Assembly (NCBI RefSeq): GCF_019880365.1
Contig: NZ_CP082271.1
Span: 2,480,001 to 2,544,000 of the forward strand
Source: Pseudomonas sp. DNDY-54
GTDB lineage: Bacteria > Pseudomonadota > Gammaproteobacteria > Pseudomonadales > Pseudomonadaceae
DNA length: 64,000 bases
Direction of reading: 5' to 3'
The notes under the pieces are model-generated. The model worked only from the letters and a program-made list of their open reading frames with translations, ran no database searches and had not been told where the DNA came from. Both the position numbers and the translations under genes were made by a program. Shown here one piece after another: positions 17,550 to 27,086 of this stretch (position 1 is the first letter of the stretch; every line of letters starts with the position of its first letter).

Positions 17550-18986
17550 TTAGCGCTTCTTGCGGTTGGCAATGTGGATGGCGTGGCCATTCACTGCCAG
17601 TGCTGCTTCGTGCAGCGCTTCGGACATGGTCGGATGTGAGAAGACCATCATTCCGAGGTCTTCAGCACTGGTGCCGAATTCCATGCCGATCGCGCCTTGC
17701 TGAACCAGTTCGGCTGCAGCCGGCCCCATCACGTGGACGCCCAAGACACGGTCCGTCTTGGCATCGGCGATGACTTTGACCAAACCGGCGGTGTCGTTAG
17801 CTGCCATGGCGCGACCGCTGGCGGCGAACGGGAAGGTACCGACGTTGATTTCAACGCCCTCGCCTTTCAGCGCCTGCTCGGTCTTGCCGACCCACGCGAT
17901 TTCCGGGTGGGTATAGATGACCGACGGAACCAGGTCGTAGTTCATTTGGGATTTGTGGCCCGCGATGCGCTCAGCGACCATTACACCCTCTTCCGAGGCC
18001 TTGTGGGCGAGCATGGCGCCGCGTACCACGTCACCGATGGCGTACACGCCCGGGACGCTGGTAGCACAGTAGTCATCAACGTAGATAAAACCACGCTCGT
18101 CCATATCAACGCCCGCGTCAGCTGCGAGCAGATCGGTGGTCACTGGGCGACGGCCAACCGCAACGATCAACTTGTCGAAGGTCTGCTGCTGCTCGCCTTC
18201 AGCATTAGTGAAGTTGACAGTGACCTGTTCACCCTTCACTTCTGAGCCAGTCACGCGCGCACCCAGCAGTATTTTCAGCCCTTGCTTACTGAGGACCTTG
18301 AACGCTTCCTTGGAGATCTGCTCATCCGCGGCTGGCAGGAACTTGTCCATTGCTTCCAGAACGGTGACCTCAGCCCCCAGGCGCGCCCATACCGAACCCA
18401 GCTCCAGACCAATAACGCCGGCGCCGATTACGCCCAGCTTGGCCGGAACGCTTTGGAAATCCAGCGCGCCAGTGGAGTCGACGATAATGTTCTGATCGAC
18501 CGGAGCCGGCGGGATGTCCACCGGCTTTGAGCCGGAAGCCAGAATCACATTTTCGGCACCCAGCACCTGCGCATTGCCGTCCAGGCCAGTAACCTCGACC
18601 TGCTTGCCGCTGAGCAGCTTGCCGTGGCCTTCGAACACCGTCACACCGTTGGCCTTCATCAGGCCAGCAACGCCGCCGGTGAGGTTCTTAACGATCTGAT
18701 CCTTACGGGCGACCATGGTCGGAACATCCATGGCCACTTCGCCAGTGGAGATCCCGTGCACCTTGAAGCTCTCATGCGCTTCGTGGAATTTATAAGAGCT
18801 GTCCAGCAGCGCCTTGGACGGGATGCAACCGACGTTCAGGCAGGTGCCTCCAAGGGCGGTCTTGCCTTCCTTACCCTGATATTTTTCGATGCAAGCGGTC
18901 TTAAGACCCAGTTGCGCTGCGCGAATGGCTGCTACATAGCCACCGGGGCCGGCACCGATGACGACAACGTCGAATTTCTGGCTCAT
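17550..18986 (-). CDS. lpdG: Dihydrolipoyl dehydrogenase (E3)
   Basis: A 478-residue flavoprotein with the FAD site VVVIGAGPGGYVAAIRAAQLG, the redox disulfide C49/C54 in GGTCLNVGCIPSK, the NAD site GVIGAGVIGLELG and the C-terminal dimer motif with catalytic His (FSHPTMSEAL). E3 reoxidises dihydrolipoyl groups of the 2-oxoglutarate dehydrogenase complex, whose E1 and E2 genes lie upstream. I chose ATG 18986; the frame is open 7 codons further up. The location within suc argues for the Lpd isoform that serves 2-oxoglutarate dehydrogenase. Confidence 0.96.
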   Translation of the reverse strand: MSQKFDVVVIGAGPGGYVAAIRAAQLGLKTACIEKYQGKEGKTALGGTCLNVGCIPSKALLDSSYKFHEAHESFKVHGISTGEVAMDVPTMVARKDQIVKNLTGGVAGLMKANGVTVFEGHGKLLSGKQVEVTGLDGNAQVLGAENVILASGSKPVDIPPAPVDQNIIVDSTGALDFQSVPAKLGVIGAGVIGLELGSVWARLGAEVTVLEAMDKFLPAADEQISKEAFKVLSKQGLKILLGARVTGSEVKGEQVTVNFTNAEGEQQQTFDKLIVAVGRRPVTTDLLAADAGVDMDERGFIYVDDYCATSVPGVYAIGDVVRGAMLAHKASEEGVMVAERIAGHKSQMNYDLVPSVIYTHPEIAWVGKTEQALKGEGVEINVGTFPFAASGRAMAANDTAGLVKVIADAKTDRVLGVHVMGPAAAELVQQGAIGMEFGTSAEDLGMMVFSHPTMSEALHEAALAVNGHAIHIANRKKR

Positions 18987-19081
18987 TGCGAATCCTCTTG
19001 AGTGCAAGCAGCAAAGTCAAAAGGCCGCAATCGGCAAGCCCGGCATATGCCTAGCCTGCTGAGTGCAGCCCGTGACGCTTG

Positions 19082-20305
19082 TTAGATATCCAGCAGCAGA
19101 CGGGCCGGATCTTCCAGCAGGTTCTTGATGGTCACCAGGAAGCTAACCGCTTCCTTGCCATCGATCAGACGATGATCGTAGGACAGCGCGAGGTACATCA
19201 TCGGACGGATGACCACCTGGCCATTGATCGCCATAGGGCGCTGAATAATGTTGTGCATACCCAGGATGGCTGCCTGAGGCGGGTTGACAATCGGAGTCGA
19301 CATCATCGAGCCGAAGGTACCACCGTTGGTGATGGTGAAGGTGCCGCCAGTCATCTCGTCGATCGACAGTTTCCCATCGCGTGCCTTTTTACCAAAGGTG
19401 GCAATGCCGCTCTCGACTTCGGCCAGGTTCATCAGCTCAGCGTTGCGCAGGACCGGAACAACCAGGCCACGATCGCTGGAGACCGCGACGCCGATGTCTT
19501 GATAGCCGTGGTAGACGATGTCGGTGCCGTCAATCGATGCGTTGACAGCTGGGAAGCGCTTCAGCGCCTCAACAGAAGCCTTGACGAAGAAAGACATGAA
19601 GCCAAGACGCACGCCATTGTGAGTCTTTTCGAACAGGTCTTTGTACTTCGAACGCAGCGCCATGATTTCGGTCATGTCAACTTCGTTGAAGGTGGTCAGC
19701 ATCGCCATGTTCGACTGTGCTTCGACCAGACGCTCGGCAACCTTCGCGCGCAAGCGGGTCATCGGTACGCGCTTTTCAGTACGATCACCGGCAGCGGTAA
19801 CCACAGGCGCAGCAGCAGTCGCAGCAGGCTTGGCTGCAGCCGGGGCCGACTTCTTGGCCTCGATCGCAGCAACCAAGTCTTCCTTAGTCACCCGGCCATC
19901 CTTGCCAGTGCCCTTTACGCTGTTCGGGTCGATACCATTTTCTTCAGCCAGCTTGCGGGCGGCAGGCGCCAGGATGGCGTCTTCACCGCTTGTTGCAGCG
20001 GGCGCAGCAGCGGCTGCAGCTGTAGTCTCAGCTGGGGCTGCAGCAGGCGCAGAAGCGGAAGCTGTACCGCCTGCCTCCAACTTACCGAGTAGCTCGCCGC
20101 TCAGCACGGTGTCGCCTTCATCCTTGACGATTTCAGTCAGTACGCCATCCGCTTCGGCCAGTACTTCCATCACGACTTTATCGGTTTCGATGTCAACGAT
20201 GAGCTCGTCGCGCTTAACCGCTTCGCCCGGCTGCTTGTGCCAAGTGGCGACAGTGCCGTCAGCGACCGATTCCGGAAATTGGGGGGCTTTGATCTCGATA
20301 GCCAT
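19082..20305 (-). CDS. sucB: 2-oxoglutarate dehydrogenase E2 (dihydrolipoyl succinyltransferase)
   Basis: A 407-residue protein with an N-terminal lipoyl domain (lipoyl lysine K43 in IETDKVVMEV), an Ala-rich flexible linker, a peripheral subunit-binding domain (ILAPAARKLAEENGID to LVAAIEAK), a second Ala-rich linker and the acyltransferase core ending with SYDHRLIDGKEA, where the catalytic His and Asp lie. It transfers succinyl groups to CoA. It follows sucA by 68 bases, a gap holding a GC-rich hairpin, and precedes lpd. Confidence 0.97.
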   Translation of the reverse strand: MAIEIKAPQFPESVADGTVATWHKQPGEAVKRDELIVDIETDKVVMEVLAEADGVLTEIVKDEGDTVLSGELLGKLEAGGTASASAPAAAPAETTAAAAAAPAATSGEDAILAPAARKLAEENGIDPNSVKGTGKDGRVTKEDLVAAIEAKKSAPAAAKPAATAAAPVVTAAGDRTEKRVPMTRLRAKVAERLVEAQSNMAMLTTFNEVDMTEIMALRSKYKDLFEKTHNGVRLGFMSFFVKASVEALKRFPAVNASIDGTDIVYHGYQDIGVAVSSDRGLVVPVLRNAELMNLAEVESGIATFGKKARDGKLSIDEMTGGTFTITNGGTFGSMMSTPIVNPPQAAILGMHNIIQRPMAINGQVVIRPMMYLALSYDHRLIDGKEAVSFLVTIKNLLEDPARLLLDI

Positions 20306-20340
20306 TAGCTGGGGTCCTATTTGATTCGGTTCTACATCGA

Positions 20341-20358
20341 GGCCGCGTTGTCGCGGCC
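20341..20358. repeat. GC-rich hairpin between sucA and sucB
   Basis: GGCCGCG-TTGT-CGCGGCC, a perfect 7-bp stem 15 bases beyond the sucA stop. Without a T tract it is more likely an RNA stability or processing element than a terminator. Confidence 0.45.
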
Positions 20359-20373
20359 CCTTGCAAGAATGAT

Positions 20374-23205
20374 TTAAACGGTGAACGCATCCTGCAGCAG
20401 CTTTTCTTGCTGCTCCGCATGCATGGAGGCATAGCCGACCGCAGGTGCAGCGGATGCATCACGCCCCGCGTACTGCAGGAACAGCTCCTTCTTGTGCGCC
20501 ACCGCAACACGACGCATATGGTGCTGACTGCAATACCACGCGCCCTGGTTCATCGGCTCTTCCTGACACCAGACGATGCTCTTGAGGTTTTGGTACGGTG
20601 CGAGCACTTCGGCCAAATCCTCTTCCGGGAACGGGTACAGCTGCTCGAGACGAATGATCGCGATATCCTCGCGGCCTTCGTTGCGACGTTTATCCAGTAG
20701 ATCGTAGTAGACCTTACCGCTGCACATGATCAGACGTTCGACCTTGCTCGGCTCGATCTGATCGATTTCCGGAATGACCGTCAGGAACGACCCCTGAGTC
20801 AGCTCTTCTAGCGTGGAAGTCGCCAGCTTATGACGCAGCAACGACTTAGGCGTCAGGGCTACAAGCGGCTTACGCAGCGGCCGGATCGCCTGACGACGCA
20901 GCATGTGATAGACCTGCGCCGGCGTGGTCGGCACACAAACCTGGATGTTGTGCTCTGCACAAAGCTGCAGATAACGCTCAAGGCGGGCGGACGAGTGCTC
21001 CGGCCCCTGCCCTTCGTAGCCGTGCGGTAGCAACATGGTCAGACCGCAAAGGCGGCCCCACTTATGCTCACCACTGGTGATGAACTGATCGATGACGACC
21101 TGAGCACCGTTGGCAAAGTCACCGAACTGAGCCTCCCAGACTACCAGAGCATTGGGCATGGTAGTGGCATAGCCGTATTCGAACGCCAGTACGGCTTCTT
21201 CCGATAGGAAGGAGTCATACAGATCGAAACGTGGCTGCCCTTCGTAAAGGTGCTGCAGCGGTATGTAGGTACTACCGTCCTTCTGATTGTGCAGCGCGGC
21301 ATGGCGGTGCGAGAAGGTCCCGCGTCCCACATCCTGACCACTGATTCGTACCGGATGGCCTTCGAACAACAAGGTCGCGTAAGCCAGTGTCTCGGCGTAC
21401 CCCCAGTTGATCGCCAACGCACCGGCACCCATCTTCTGCCGGTCTTCAAGTATCTTCGATACCTGACGCTGAACCACGAAGCCTTCCGGAACGGCCAACA
21501 TTTTGTTGGACAGCTCCTGCAGGGCCTTCAGTTCGAAACGCGTATCGTGACGGGCGGTCCAGGCGTGCCCAAGGTAAGGCCGCCAATCAACGAAGAGCTC
21601 CTTGTTGGGCTCCTTCACCAAGCTCTTGACCACATGTAGGCCGTTGTCGAGAGCGGTTCGGTACTCGTCGATCTTCGCCTGGACCTGCGCGTCTTCCAGT
21701 ACGTTCGACTGGATCAGCGAGTCCGCATACAGCTCACGAGTGGTGCGCTGCTTGGCAATCTTCTGATACATGAGCGGCTGGGTGCCGCTCGGCTCGTCGG
21801 CCTCATTATGGCCACGGCGACGGTAGCAGATGAGATCGATGACGATGTCACGCTTGAACTGCATGCGGTAATCGACAGCCAGCTGCGTGACAAAGAGAAC
21901 GGCTTCCGGATCGTCCGCGTTCACGTGGAAAATCGGCGCCTGAATCATCTTAGCGACGTCGGTCGCGTACTCGGTGGAGCGCGCGTCTTCCTGCTTGTTG
22001 GTAGTGAAGCCGACCTGATTGTTGATCACGATGCGGATGGTGCCACCAGTCCGATAGGCTCGGGTCTGGGACATCTGGAAGGTTTCCATCACCACACCTT
22101 GCCCAGCAACCGCGGCGTCGCCATGGATGGTCACAGGCAGAACCTTGTCACCAACCGGGTCACAACGACGGTCCTGACGGGCACGAACGGAACCCTCTAC
22201 TACTGGCGAAACGATTTCCAGGTGAGACGGGTTGAACGCCATCGCAAGATGGATTTCGCCGCCCGGGCTCATCACGTTCGACGAGAACCCTTGGTGATAC
22301 TTAACGTCACCGGAGCTGAGCCCTTCTACCTTCTTGCCTTCGAACTCGTCGAAGAGGTCACGAGGGTTCTTGCCGAAGGTATTCACCAGCACGTTCAAGC
22401 GGCCGCGGTGGGCCATGCCGATAACGATTTCCTTGGTGCCGTACGAACCGGAACGCTGGATGATTTCATCAAGCAGGGGAATCAGACTCTCACCGCCCTC
22501 CAGACCAAAGCGCTTGGTGCCGGGGTACTTGGTGCCCAGATACTTTTCCAGACCTTCGGCAGCAGTCAGTCGCTCGAGGAGATGGCTCTTGATCTCTGGC
22601 GAGAAGGTCGGGCGCCCACGAACGCTTTCCAAGCGCTGGATAAACCAGTTGCGCTGATCCGAATCGACGATATGCGTAAACTCAGCGCCGATCGTGCGGC
22701 AGTAAGTCTCCTGCAGCGCCTGCTGAATCTCGCGAAGAGTCGCCTGATCCTTGCCCATTGCCAGGTCGCCGGTACGGAACACCGTATCCAGGTCAGCATC
22801 TGTCAAACCGTAATTATTGACAGACAGATCAGCAGGAGCCGGGCGCTGTTGCAAGCCGAGCGGATCGAGCTGTGCGGCCTGATGGCCACGCATCCGGTAC
22901 GCCTGAATCAGACGCAGGACTTCGACCTGCTTCTTTTCGTGCTCGCTACTGACGCTACCTGCCGAAACAGGCTGCGCGCGACGCTGGTTTTTGGCCAGCA
23001 AGACGAAGTGATCGCGGATTGTCGAATGCGAAACATCGGCCGAAGCGCCGCCACTGACGGGCAGTTTCTGGAAGTAGGTGCGCCACTCTTCGGGCACAGC
23101 GTTGGGATCGTGCAGGTAGAGCTCATAAAGCTCTTCCACATAGGCAGCGTTACCACCGGATAGGTGGGCACTGTCCCACATGCGCTGCATTACGCTTTCT
23201 TGCAT
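20374..23205 (-). CDS. sucA: 2-oxoglutarate dehydrogenase E1
   Basis: A 943-residue thiamine-diphosphate enzyme. The N-terminus MQESVMQRMWDSAHLSGGNAAYVEELYELYL is the typical E1o segment; GMAHRGRLNVLVNTFGKNP and IVIDLICYRRRGHNEADEP are conserved TPP and active-site regions, followed by the transketolase-like pyrimidine domain (SGQDVGRGTFSHRHAAL). It decarboxylates 2-oxoglutarate and loads succinyl on SucB. It lies downstream of sdhB across 290 bases with a strong stem-loop, so it may also have its own promoter. Confidence 0.97.
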   Translation of the reverse strand: MQESVMQRMWDSAHLSGGNAAYVEELYELYLHDPNAVPEEWRTYFQKLPVSGGASADVSHSTIRDHFVLLAKNQRRAQPVSAGSVSSEHEKKQVEVLRLIQAYRMRGHQAAQLDPLGLQQRPAPADLSVNNYGLTDADLDTVFRTGDLAMGKDQATLREIQQALQETYCRTIGAEFTHIVDSDQRNWFIQRLESVRGRPTFSPEIKSHLLERLTAAEGLEKYLGTKYPGTKRFGLEGGESLIPLLDEIIQRSGSYGTKEIVIGMAHRGRLNVLVNTFGKNPRDLFDEFEGKKVEGLSSGDVKYHQGFSSNVMSPGGEIHLAMAFNPSHLEIVSPVVEGSVRARQDRRCDPVGDKVLPVTIHGDAAVAGQGVVMETFQMSQTRAYRTGGTIRIVINNQVGFTTNKQEDARSTEYATDVAKMIQAPIFHVNADDPEAVLFVTQLAVDYRMQFKRDIVIDLICYRRRGHNEADEPSGTQPLMYQKIAKQRTTRELYADSLIQSNVLEDAQVQAKIDEYRTALDNGLHVVKSLVKEPNKELFVDWRPYLGHAWTARHDTRFELKALQELSNKMLAVPEGFVVQRQVSKILEDRQKMGAGALAINWGYAETLAYATLLFEGHPVRISGQDVGRGTFSHRHAALHNQKDGSTYIPLQHLYEGQPRFDLYDSFLSEEAVLAFEYGYATTMPNALVVWEAQFGDFANGAQVVIDQFITSGEHKWGRLCGLTMLLPHGYEGQGPEHSSARLERYLQLCAEHNIQVCVPTTPAQVYHMLRRQAIRPLRKPLVALTPKSLLRHKLATSTLEELTQGSFLTVIPEIDQIEPSKVERLIMCSGKVYYDLLDKRRNEGREDIAIIRLEQLYPFPEEDLAEVLAPYQNLKSIVWCQEEPMNQGAWYCSQHHMRRVAVAHKKELFLQYAGRDASAAPAVGYASMHAEQQEKLLQDAFTV

Positions 23206-23400
23206 GTCTGGTCACCTTCGATAAGGAGACACCACCAGCGTGGAGACCGCAGCATAACTTCCCAAGTTCTGAAGCAGCGACTCAGGTAAAGCCACTACGG
23301 ACCGCGCAGATAGTTTCCGAGAACCACCCCGGATGCTCCTGCTGGTCATCAAATTTTCAGATCGAAAACCCGGCTTTGTGAGCTGGGATTCCTACTAAGA

Positions 23401-23433
23401 CTACGGCGCCGAGTTCGAACTCTGGCGCCGTAG
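23401..23433 (-). terminator. Stem-loop between sdhB and sucA
   Basis: A 10-bp stem CTACGGCGCC with GGCGCCGTAG enclosing a second perfect palindrome, GAGTTCGAACTC, so the whole 33-base element can fold as one long hairpin. It lies about 60 bases after the sdhB stop. The T tract is weak, so it may only partly terminate or protect the sdh message. Confidence 0.5.
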
Positions 23434-23495
23434 GTGTCGCGGTGAAACATTACCGGCCTGTAGTTATGTCAATAACCTCAGACACCCGAACCGCA

Positions 23496-24200
23496 TCAGG
23501 TTGCGCTCTGCAGCAGCATGTTGCGCACATGACCGATTGCTTTGGTCGGGTTCAGCCCTTTCGGGCAAACGCTTACGCAGTTCATGATGCCACGGCAACG
23601 GAACACACTGAACGGATCGTCCAACGCGGCCAGACGGTTCTCAGTCTCGGTGTCGCGACTGTCGGCCAGGAAACGATAGGCCTGAAGCAACGCAGCGGGA
23701 CCAAGGAACTTGTCAGGGTTCCACCAGAAGGACGGGCAGCTGGTCGAGCAGCAAGCACATAGGATGCACTCGTACAGACCGTCCAGCTTCTCGCGATCTT
23801 CCGGACTTTGCAGACGTTCGATAGCCGGAGCAGGCGTATCGTTCATCAGATAAGGCCGAACCTTCTCGTACTGCTTATAGAAGATGCCCATATCGACGGC
23901 CAAGTCACGAATAACTGGCAAACCAGGTAGCGGACGCACCACCAACTTGTTGCCTTTGACGACGGACGACAGCGGCGTGATGCAGGCCAAGCCATTTTTG
24001 CCGTTCAGGTTCATGCCATCGGAACCGCAAACACCTTCGCGGCAGGAGCGACGGTAGGAGAATCCCTCATCCTGCTCTTTGATCAGAGCCAACACGTCCA
24101 GAACCATCAGGTCTTTACCATCGGTATTGACCTGGAAATCCTGCATGTACGGCTTTTCGTCTTTATCCGGGTTATAGCGATAAACGCTTACTTGCAACAT
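23496..24200 (-). CDS. sdhB: Succinate dehydrogenase iron-sulfur subunit
   Basis: A 234-residue protein carrying the three iron-sulfur centres: [2Fe-2S] (SCREGVCGSDGMN and the upstream region), [4Fe-4S] (CILCACCSTSCPSFWW) and [3Fe-4S] (CRGIMNCVSVCPKGLNP). It relays electrons from SdhA flavin to quinone in the membrane anchors. It lies 10 bases after sdhA in the sdhCDAB operon. Confidence 0.97.
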   Translation of the reverse strand: MLQVSVYRYNPDKDEKPYMQDFQVNTDGKDLMVLDVLALIKEQDEGFSYRRSCREGVCGSDGMNLNGKNGLACITPLSSVVKGNKLVVRPLPGLPVIRDLAVDMGIFYKQYEKVRPYLMNDTPAPAIERLQSPEDREKLDGLYECILCACCSTSCPSFWWNPDKFLGPAALLQAYRFLADSRDTETENRLAALDDPFSVFRCRGIMNCVSVCPKGLNPTKAIGHVRNMLLQSAT

Positions 24201-24210
24201 ATCGGCGACC

Positions 24211-25983
24211 TCAGTATGTCCGGACCTTAGGTTCGAAAGTCGGAACTGTCTTCGGAGAGAAGTTCACGGCCCGCTTGGCTACGCGCTTCTCACCCGGGAA
24301 GTACAGGGTGTGGCAAAGCCAATTTTCATCATCACGCTCTTCGAAGTCTTCACGGGCATGTGCGCCGCGTGACTCCTTGCGGTTTTCAGCAGCAATCGCA
24401 GTGGCCTCAGCCACTTCCAAGAGGTTCTGAAGCTCCAGCGCTTCGATCCGCGCTGTATTGAACGCCTGGCTCTTGTCAGAGATTTTCACGGTAGCGATGC
24501 GCTGACGCAGATCGGCAAGCTGAGCGATGCCCTTCTGCATGTACTCGCCAGTACGGAACACACCGAAGTAGTTCTGCATGCAGCTCTGCAGCTCTTTGCG
24601 CAGCGAGGCGACGTCTTCCCCAGCAGTCCGCTCGTTCAGCGAGGCCAGGCGATTCAGGGCCAGGTCCAGGTCAGTTTCGGTAGCACCGCGATGCTCGATA
24701 CCGTCCTTCAGTGCTTTCTCAAGATGCAGACCGGCCGCGCGACCGAACACCACCAGATCCAGCAGCGAGTTGCCGCCAAGACGGTTGGCACCATGCACGG
24801 ATACGCATGCCACTTCACCGACCGCGAACAGTCCGTCGATGATTTTGTCGTTGCCGTTGGCGTCCTGAGTCATGGCCTGACCATGAATGTTCGTGGCGAT
24901 ACCACCCATCATGTAGTGGCACGTCGGAACTACCGGCACTGGAGCGGTGACAGGATCGACATGGGCAAATGTCTTGGACAGCTCGCAGATACCGGGTAGA
25001 CGGCTATGCAGCACTTCTTCACCCAGGTGATCGAGCTTCAGCATTACATGATCGCCATCCGGACCGCAGCCATTGCCCGCCAGGATTTCCTTGACCATGG
25101 AACGAGCGACCACATCGCGACCCGCCAGGTCTTTCGCGTTCGGAGCATAACGCTCCATGAAACGCTCGCCGTGCTTGTTGATCAGGTAGCCACCTTCACC
25201 GCGGCAACCTTCGGTTACCAGCACGCCAGCGCCTGCGATGCCGGTTGGGTGGAACTGCCACATTTCGATGTCCTGAACCGGCACACCCGCACGCAGCGCC
25301 ATGCCGATACCGTCTCCGGTATTGATCAGGGCATTCGTCGTCGAAGCGTAGATACGACCTGCGCCGCCGGTAGCGAGCACGACAGCCTTGGAACGGATAT
25401 AGACGGTTTCGCCGTTTTCAATGCAGATGGCGATGATGCCGACAATGGCGCCATCCTGATTCTTCACCAGATCCACGCCGTACCATTCGTTCAGGAAGGA
25501 CGTGCCCGCCTTCAGGTTGGCCTGATAAAGGGTGTGCAACAGCGCATGACCCGTACGGTCGGCAGCGGCACATGTACGTGCGGCCTGCCCGCCCTTGCCA
25601 TAGTCCTTTGACTGACCACCGAACGGACGCTGATAAATGCGGCCTTGCTCGGTGCGCGAGAACGGCAAGCCCATGTGCTCCAGCTCGAAAACGGCTTCCG
25701 GCCCGACAGAGCACATGTATTCGATAGCGTCCTGGTCACCGATGTAGTCGGAGCCTTTGACGGTATCGTACATATGCCAGCGCCAATCATCGTTCGGATC
25801 AGCCGAGGCGATGGCGCACGTGATACCACCCTGAGCGGAAACGGTGTGCGAGCGGGTCGGGAAAACCTTGGTGACCACCGCAGTTTTATGGCCGCCCTGG
25901 GCCAGCTGCAGCGCAGCACGCATGCCAGCGCCGCCGCCACCGATAATGATGGCGTCATAAGAAAGAGTACGAATGCTAGCCAT
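24211..25983 (-). CDS. sdhA: Succinate dehydrogenase flavoprotein subunit
   Basis: A 590-residue flavoprotein with GGGGAGMRAALQLAQGG (FAD site), the covalent-FAD histidine H46 in TRSHTVSAQGG, and the HPTGIAGAGVL active-site region. It oxidises succinate to fumarate on the cytoplasmic face. The start is 3 bases after the sdhD stop, consistent with a tight operon. Confidence 0.97.
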   Translation of the reverse strand: MASIRTLSYDAIIIGGGGAGMRAALQLAQGGHKTAVVTKVFPTRSHTVSAQGGITCAIASADPNDDWRWHMYDTVKGSDYIGDQDAIEYMCSVGPEAVFELEHMGLPFSRTEQGRIYQRPFGGQSKDYGKGGQAARTCAAADRTGHALLHTLYQANLKAGTSFLNEWYGVDLVKNQDGAIVGIIAICIENGETVYIRSKAVVLATGGAGRIYASTTNALINTGDGIGMALRAGVPVQDIEMWQFHPTGIAGAGVLVTEGCRGEGGYLINKHGERFMERYAPNAKDLAGRDVVARSMVKEILAGNGCGPDGDHVMLKLDHLGEEVLHSRLPGICELSKTFAHVDPVTAPVPVVPTCHYMMGGIATNIHGQAMTQDANGNDKIIDGLFAVGEVACVSVHGANRLGGNSLLDLVVFGRAAGLHLEKALKDGIEHRGATETDLDLALNRLASLNERTAGEDVASLRKELQSCMQNYFGVFRTGEYMQKGIAQLADLRQRIATVKISDKSQAFNTARIEALELQNLLEVAEATAIAAENRKESRGAHAREDFEERDDENWLCHTLYFPGEKRVAKRAVNFSPKTVPTFEPKVRTY

Positions 25984-25986
25984 GAA

Positions 25987-26355
25987 TCAGATACCCCAAA
26001 GAATCTGCACGCCCCAGACGAAGAATGTGAACATGGCGATGCCACACACTGCCTGGAAGAGGAAACGCACACCGGTAGCCCACTTACCGATTGCCATATT
26101 GGTCAGGTAGTCAGTGGAAATCGTCCACATACCAACCCATGCATGCACACTCAGGGCGACCAGCGCCAGAAGGCTGAAGATGCGCATCCAGGTGGACGAG
26201 AACAGCGCCTGCCACTGGACATATTCCAGCCCTGGATTCGCGACCAGATACCCGATCAGGAAGAGAAAATAAGCCGCTAGCACAACCGCAGAAACGCGTT
26301 GAGCCATCCAGTCGTAGAGACCCGAACGCGAAAAGTTCGTGACGTTGGTTACCAT
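25987..26355 (-). CDS. sdhD: Succinate dehydrogenase membrane anchor SdhD
   Basis: A 122-residue protein with three hydrophobic helices; SVHAWVGMWTISTDYL carries the heme-b/quinone-region His and Asp-Tyr typical of SdhD. I chose ATG 26355 (MVTNVTNFSRSG), which overlaps the sdhC stop by 7 bases; an ATG two codons upstream is also open. It anchors SdhAB to the inner membrane. Confidence 0.93.
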   Translation of the reverse strand: MVTNVTNFSRSGLYDWMAQRVSAVVLAAYFLFLIGYLVANPGLEYVQWQALFSSTWMRIFSLLALVALSVHAWVGMWTISTDYLTNMAIGKWATGVRFLFQAVCGIAMFTFFVWGVQILWGI

Positions 26356-26723
26356 ATCCACACTCCAGCCAACACGATCAGCACCGCCGAAACGGCCAGA
26401 ACGATTTTCGAGCCCAGCTTGCCGCCTTCCAGCGTCTCACCATGCCCCGTGTCCATGATCAGGTGACGAACACCGGCCACCAGGTGATACAGCAATGCAG
26501 ACAGCAACACCCAGACCACCAGTTTCGCCAGCGGACTGCTGATGTACGCCTTAACCTCAGCAAAGCCTTCGGCAGAAGAAAGCGATGCATCGAGCGCGAG
26601 CAGCAGGATCGCCACACCTACAAACAGAACCACGCCAGACACGCGGTGGAGAATTGAGGTGTAAGCAGTGATGGGGAGTTTTATTGTCCTAAGATCTAGG
26701 TTTACAGGTCGTTGGCTTTTCAC
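26349..26723 (-). CDS. sdhC: Succinate dehydrogenase cytochrome b556 subunit SdhC
   Basis: A 124-residue membrane protein with the family start SQRPVNLDLRTIKLPITAYTS, the SILHRVSGV quinone-site motif and the heme ligand region LYHLVAGVRHLIMD. The start codon is GTG (26723-26721). It is the first gene of sdhCDAB and is divergent from gltA across 363 bases. Confidence 0.94.
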   Translation of the reverse strand: MKSQRPVNLDLRTIKLPITAYTSILHRVSGVVLFVGVAILLLALDASLSSAEGFAEVKAYISSPLAKLVVWVLLSALLYHLVAGVRHLIMDTGHGETLEGGKLGSKIVLAVSAVLIVLAGVWIW

Positions 26724-27000
26724 GGCTTTTTATCACACTTGAGAGCCCCGAAAACGCAGGGCAAAGTTGTTGGGAAGAGCACGCAGCGGTACCCGCCACC
26801 CACGAGTGACAACCCACAGGAAACTGCCTGTTAGGCCCCTGCCGGTCGGTCGTCGAGTATAAACAGTTAGGTCGCTAATGACAATGTGGTGAAGTGCCAC
26901 TAAAGGCGCATGGCGCGCCCGTTTGTAAATGCCGTAAATAGGCTTTTGTATGTCGCGAATTCACCCCAAAAACCCCTCTGCAGCAGGCGGCCCGCGCAAA

Positions 27001-27028
27001 TTGACTTTGAGATTTATCTCACTATAGT
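27001..27028 (+). promoter_or_regulatory. Sigma-70 promoter of gltA
   Basis: TTGACT (27001-27006), a 16-base spacer and TATAGT (27023-27028), close to consensus. The gltA ATG follows at 27087 with AGGAGG at 27075-27080. Confidence 0.8.
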
Positions 27029-27030
27029 GA
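27019..27030. promoter_or_regulatory. Palindrome over the gltA -10 element
   Basis: TCACTATAGTGA is a perfect 12-bp palindrome whose centre is the TATAGT -10 hexamer. A protein bound here would block RNA polymerase, so it is a candidate operator. No known regulator is matched. Confidence 0.4.
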
Positions 27031-27086
27031 TGCGGGCCCTGCGTGGGGGGCCATGATGATTCCAAGCATAAAACAGGAGGCCATAC

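Larger units (their letters stand above)
26724..27086. promoter_or_regulatory. Divergent sdhC / gltA control region
   Basis: 363 bases without a gene between the divergent TCA operons. The gltA promoter at its right end is clear and is listed separately. On the sdhC side I could not pick a convincing sigma-70 pair, and the sdhC GTG has only a weak ribosome site. The interval is AT-richer than its surroundings near 26860-26970. Confidence 0.6.

Noticed and set aside
21808..23163. 451-codon rightward open frame
   Set aside because: It lies entirely antisense to sucA, has no family motif, and is explained by GC-rich codon use.
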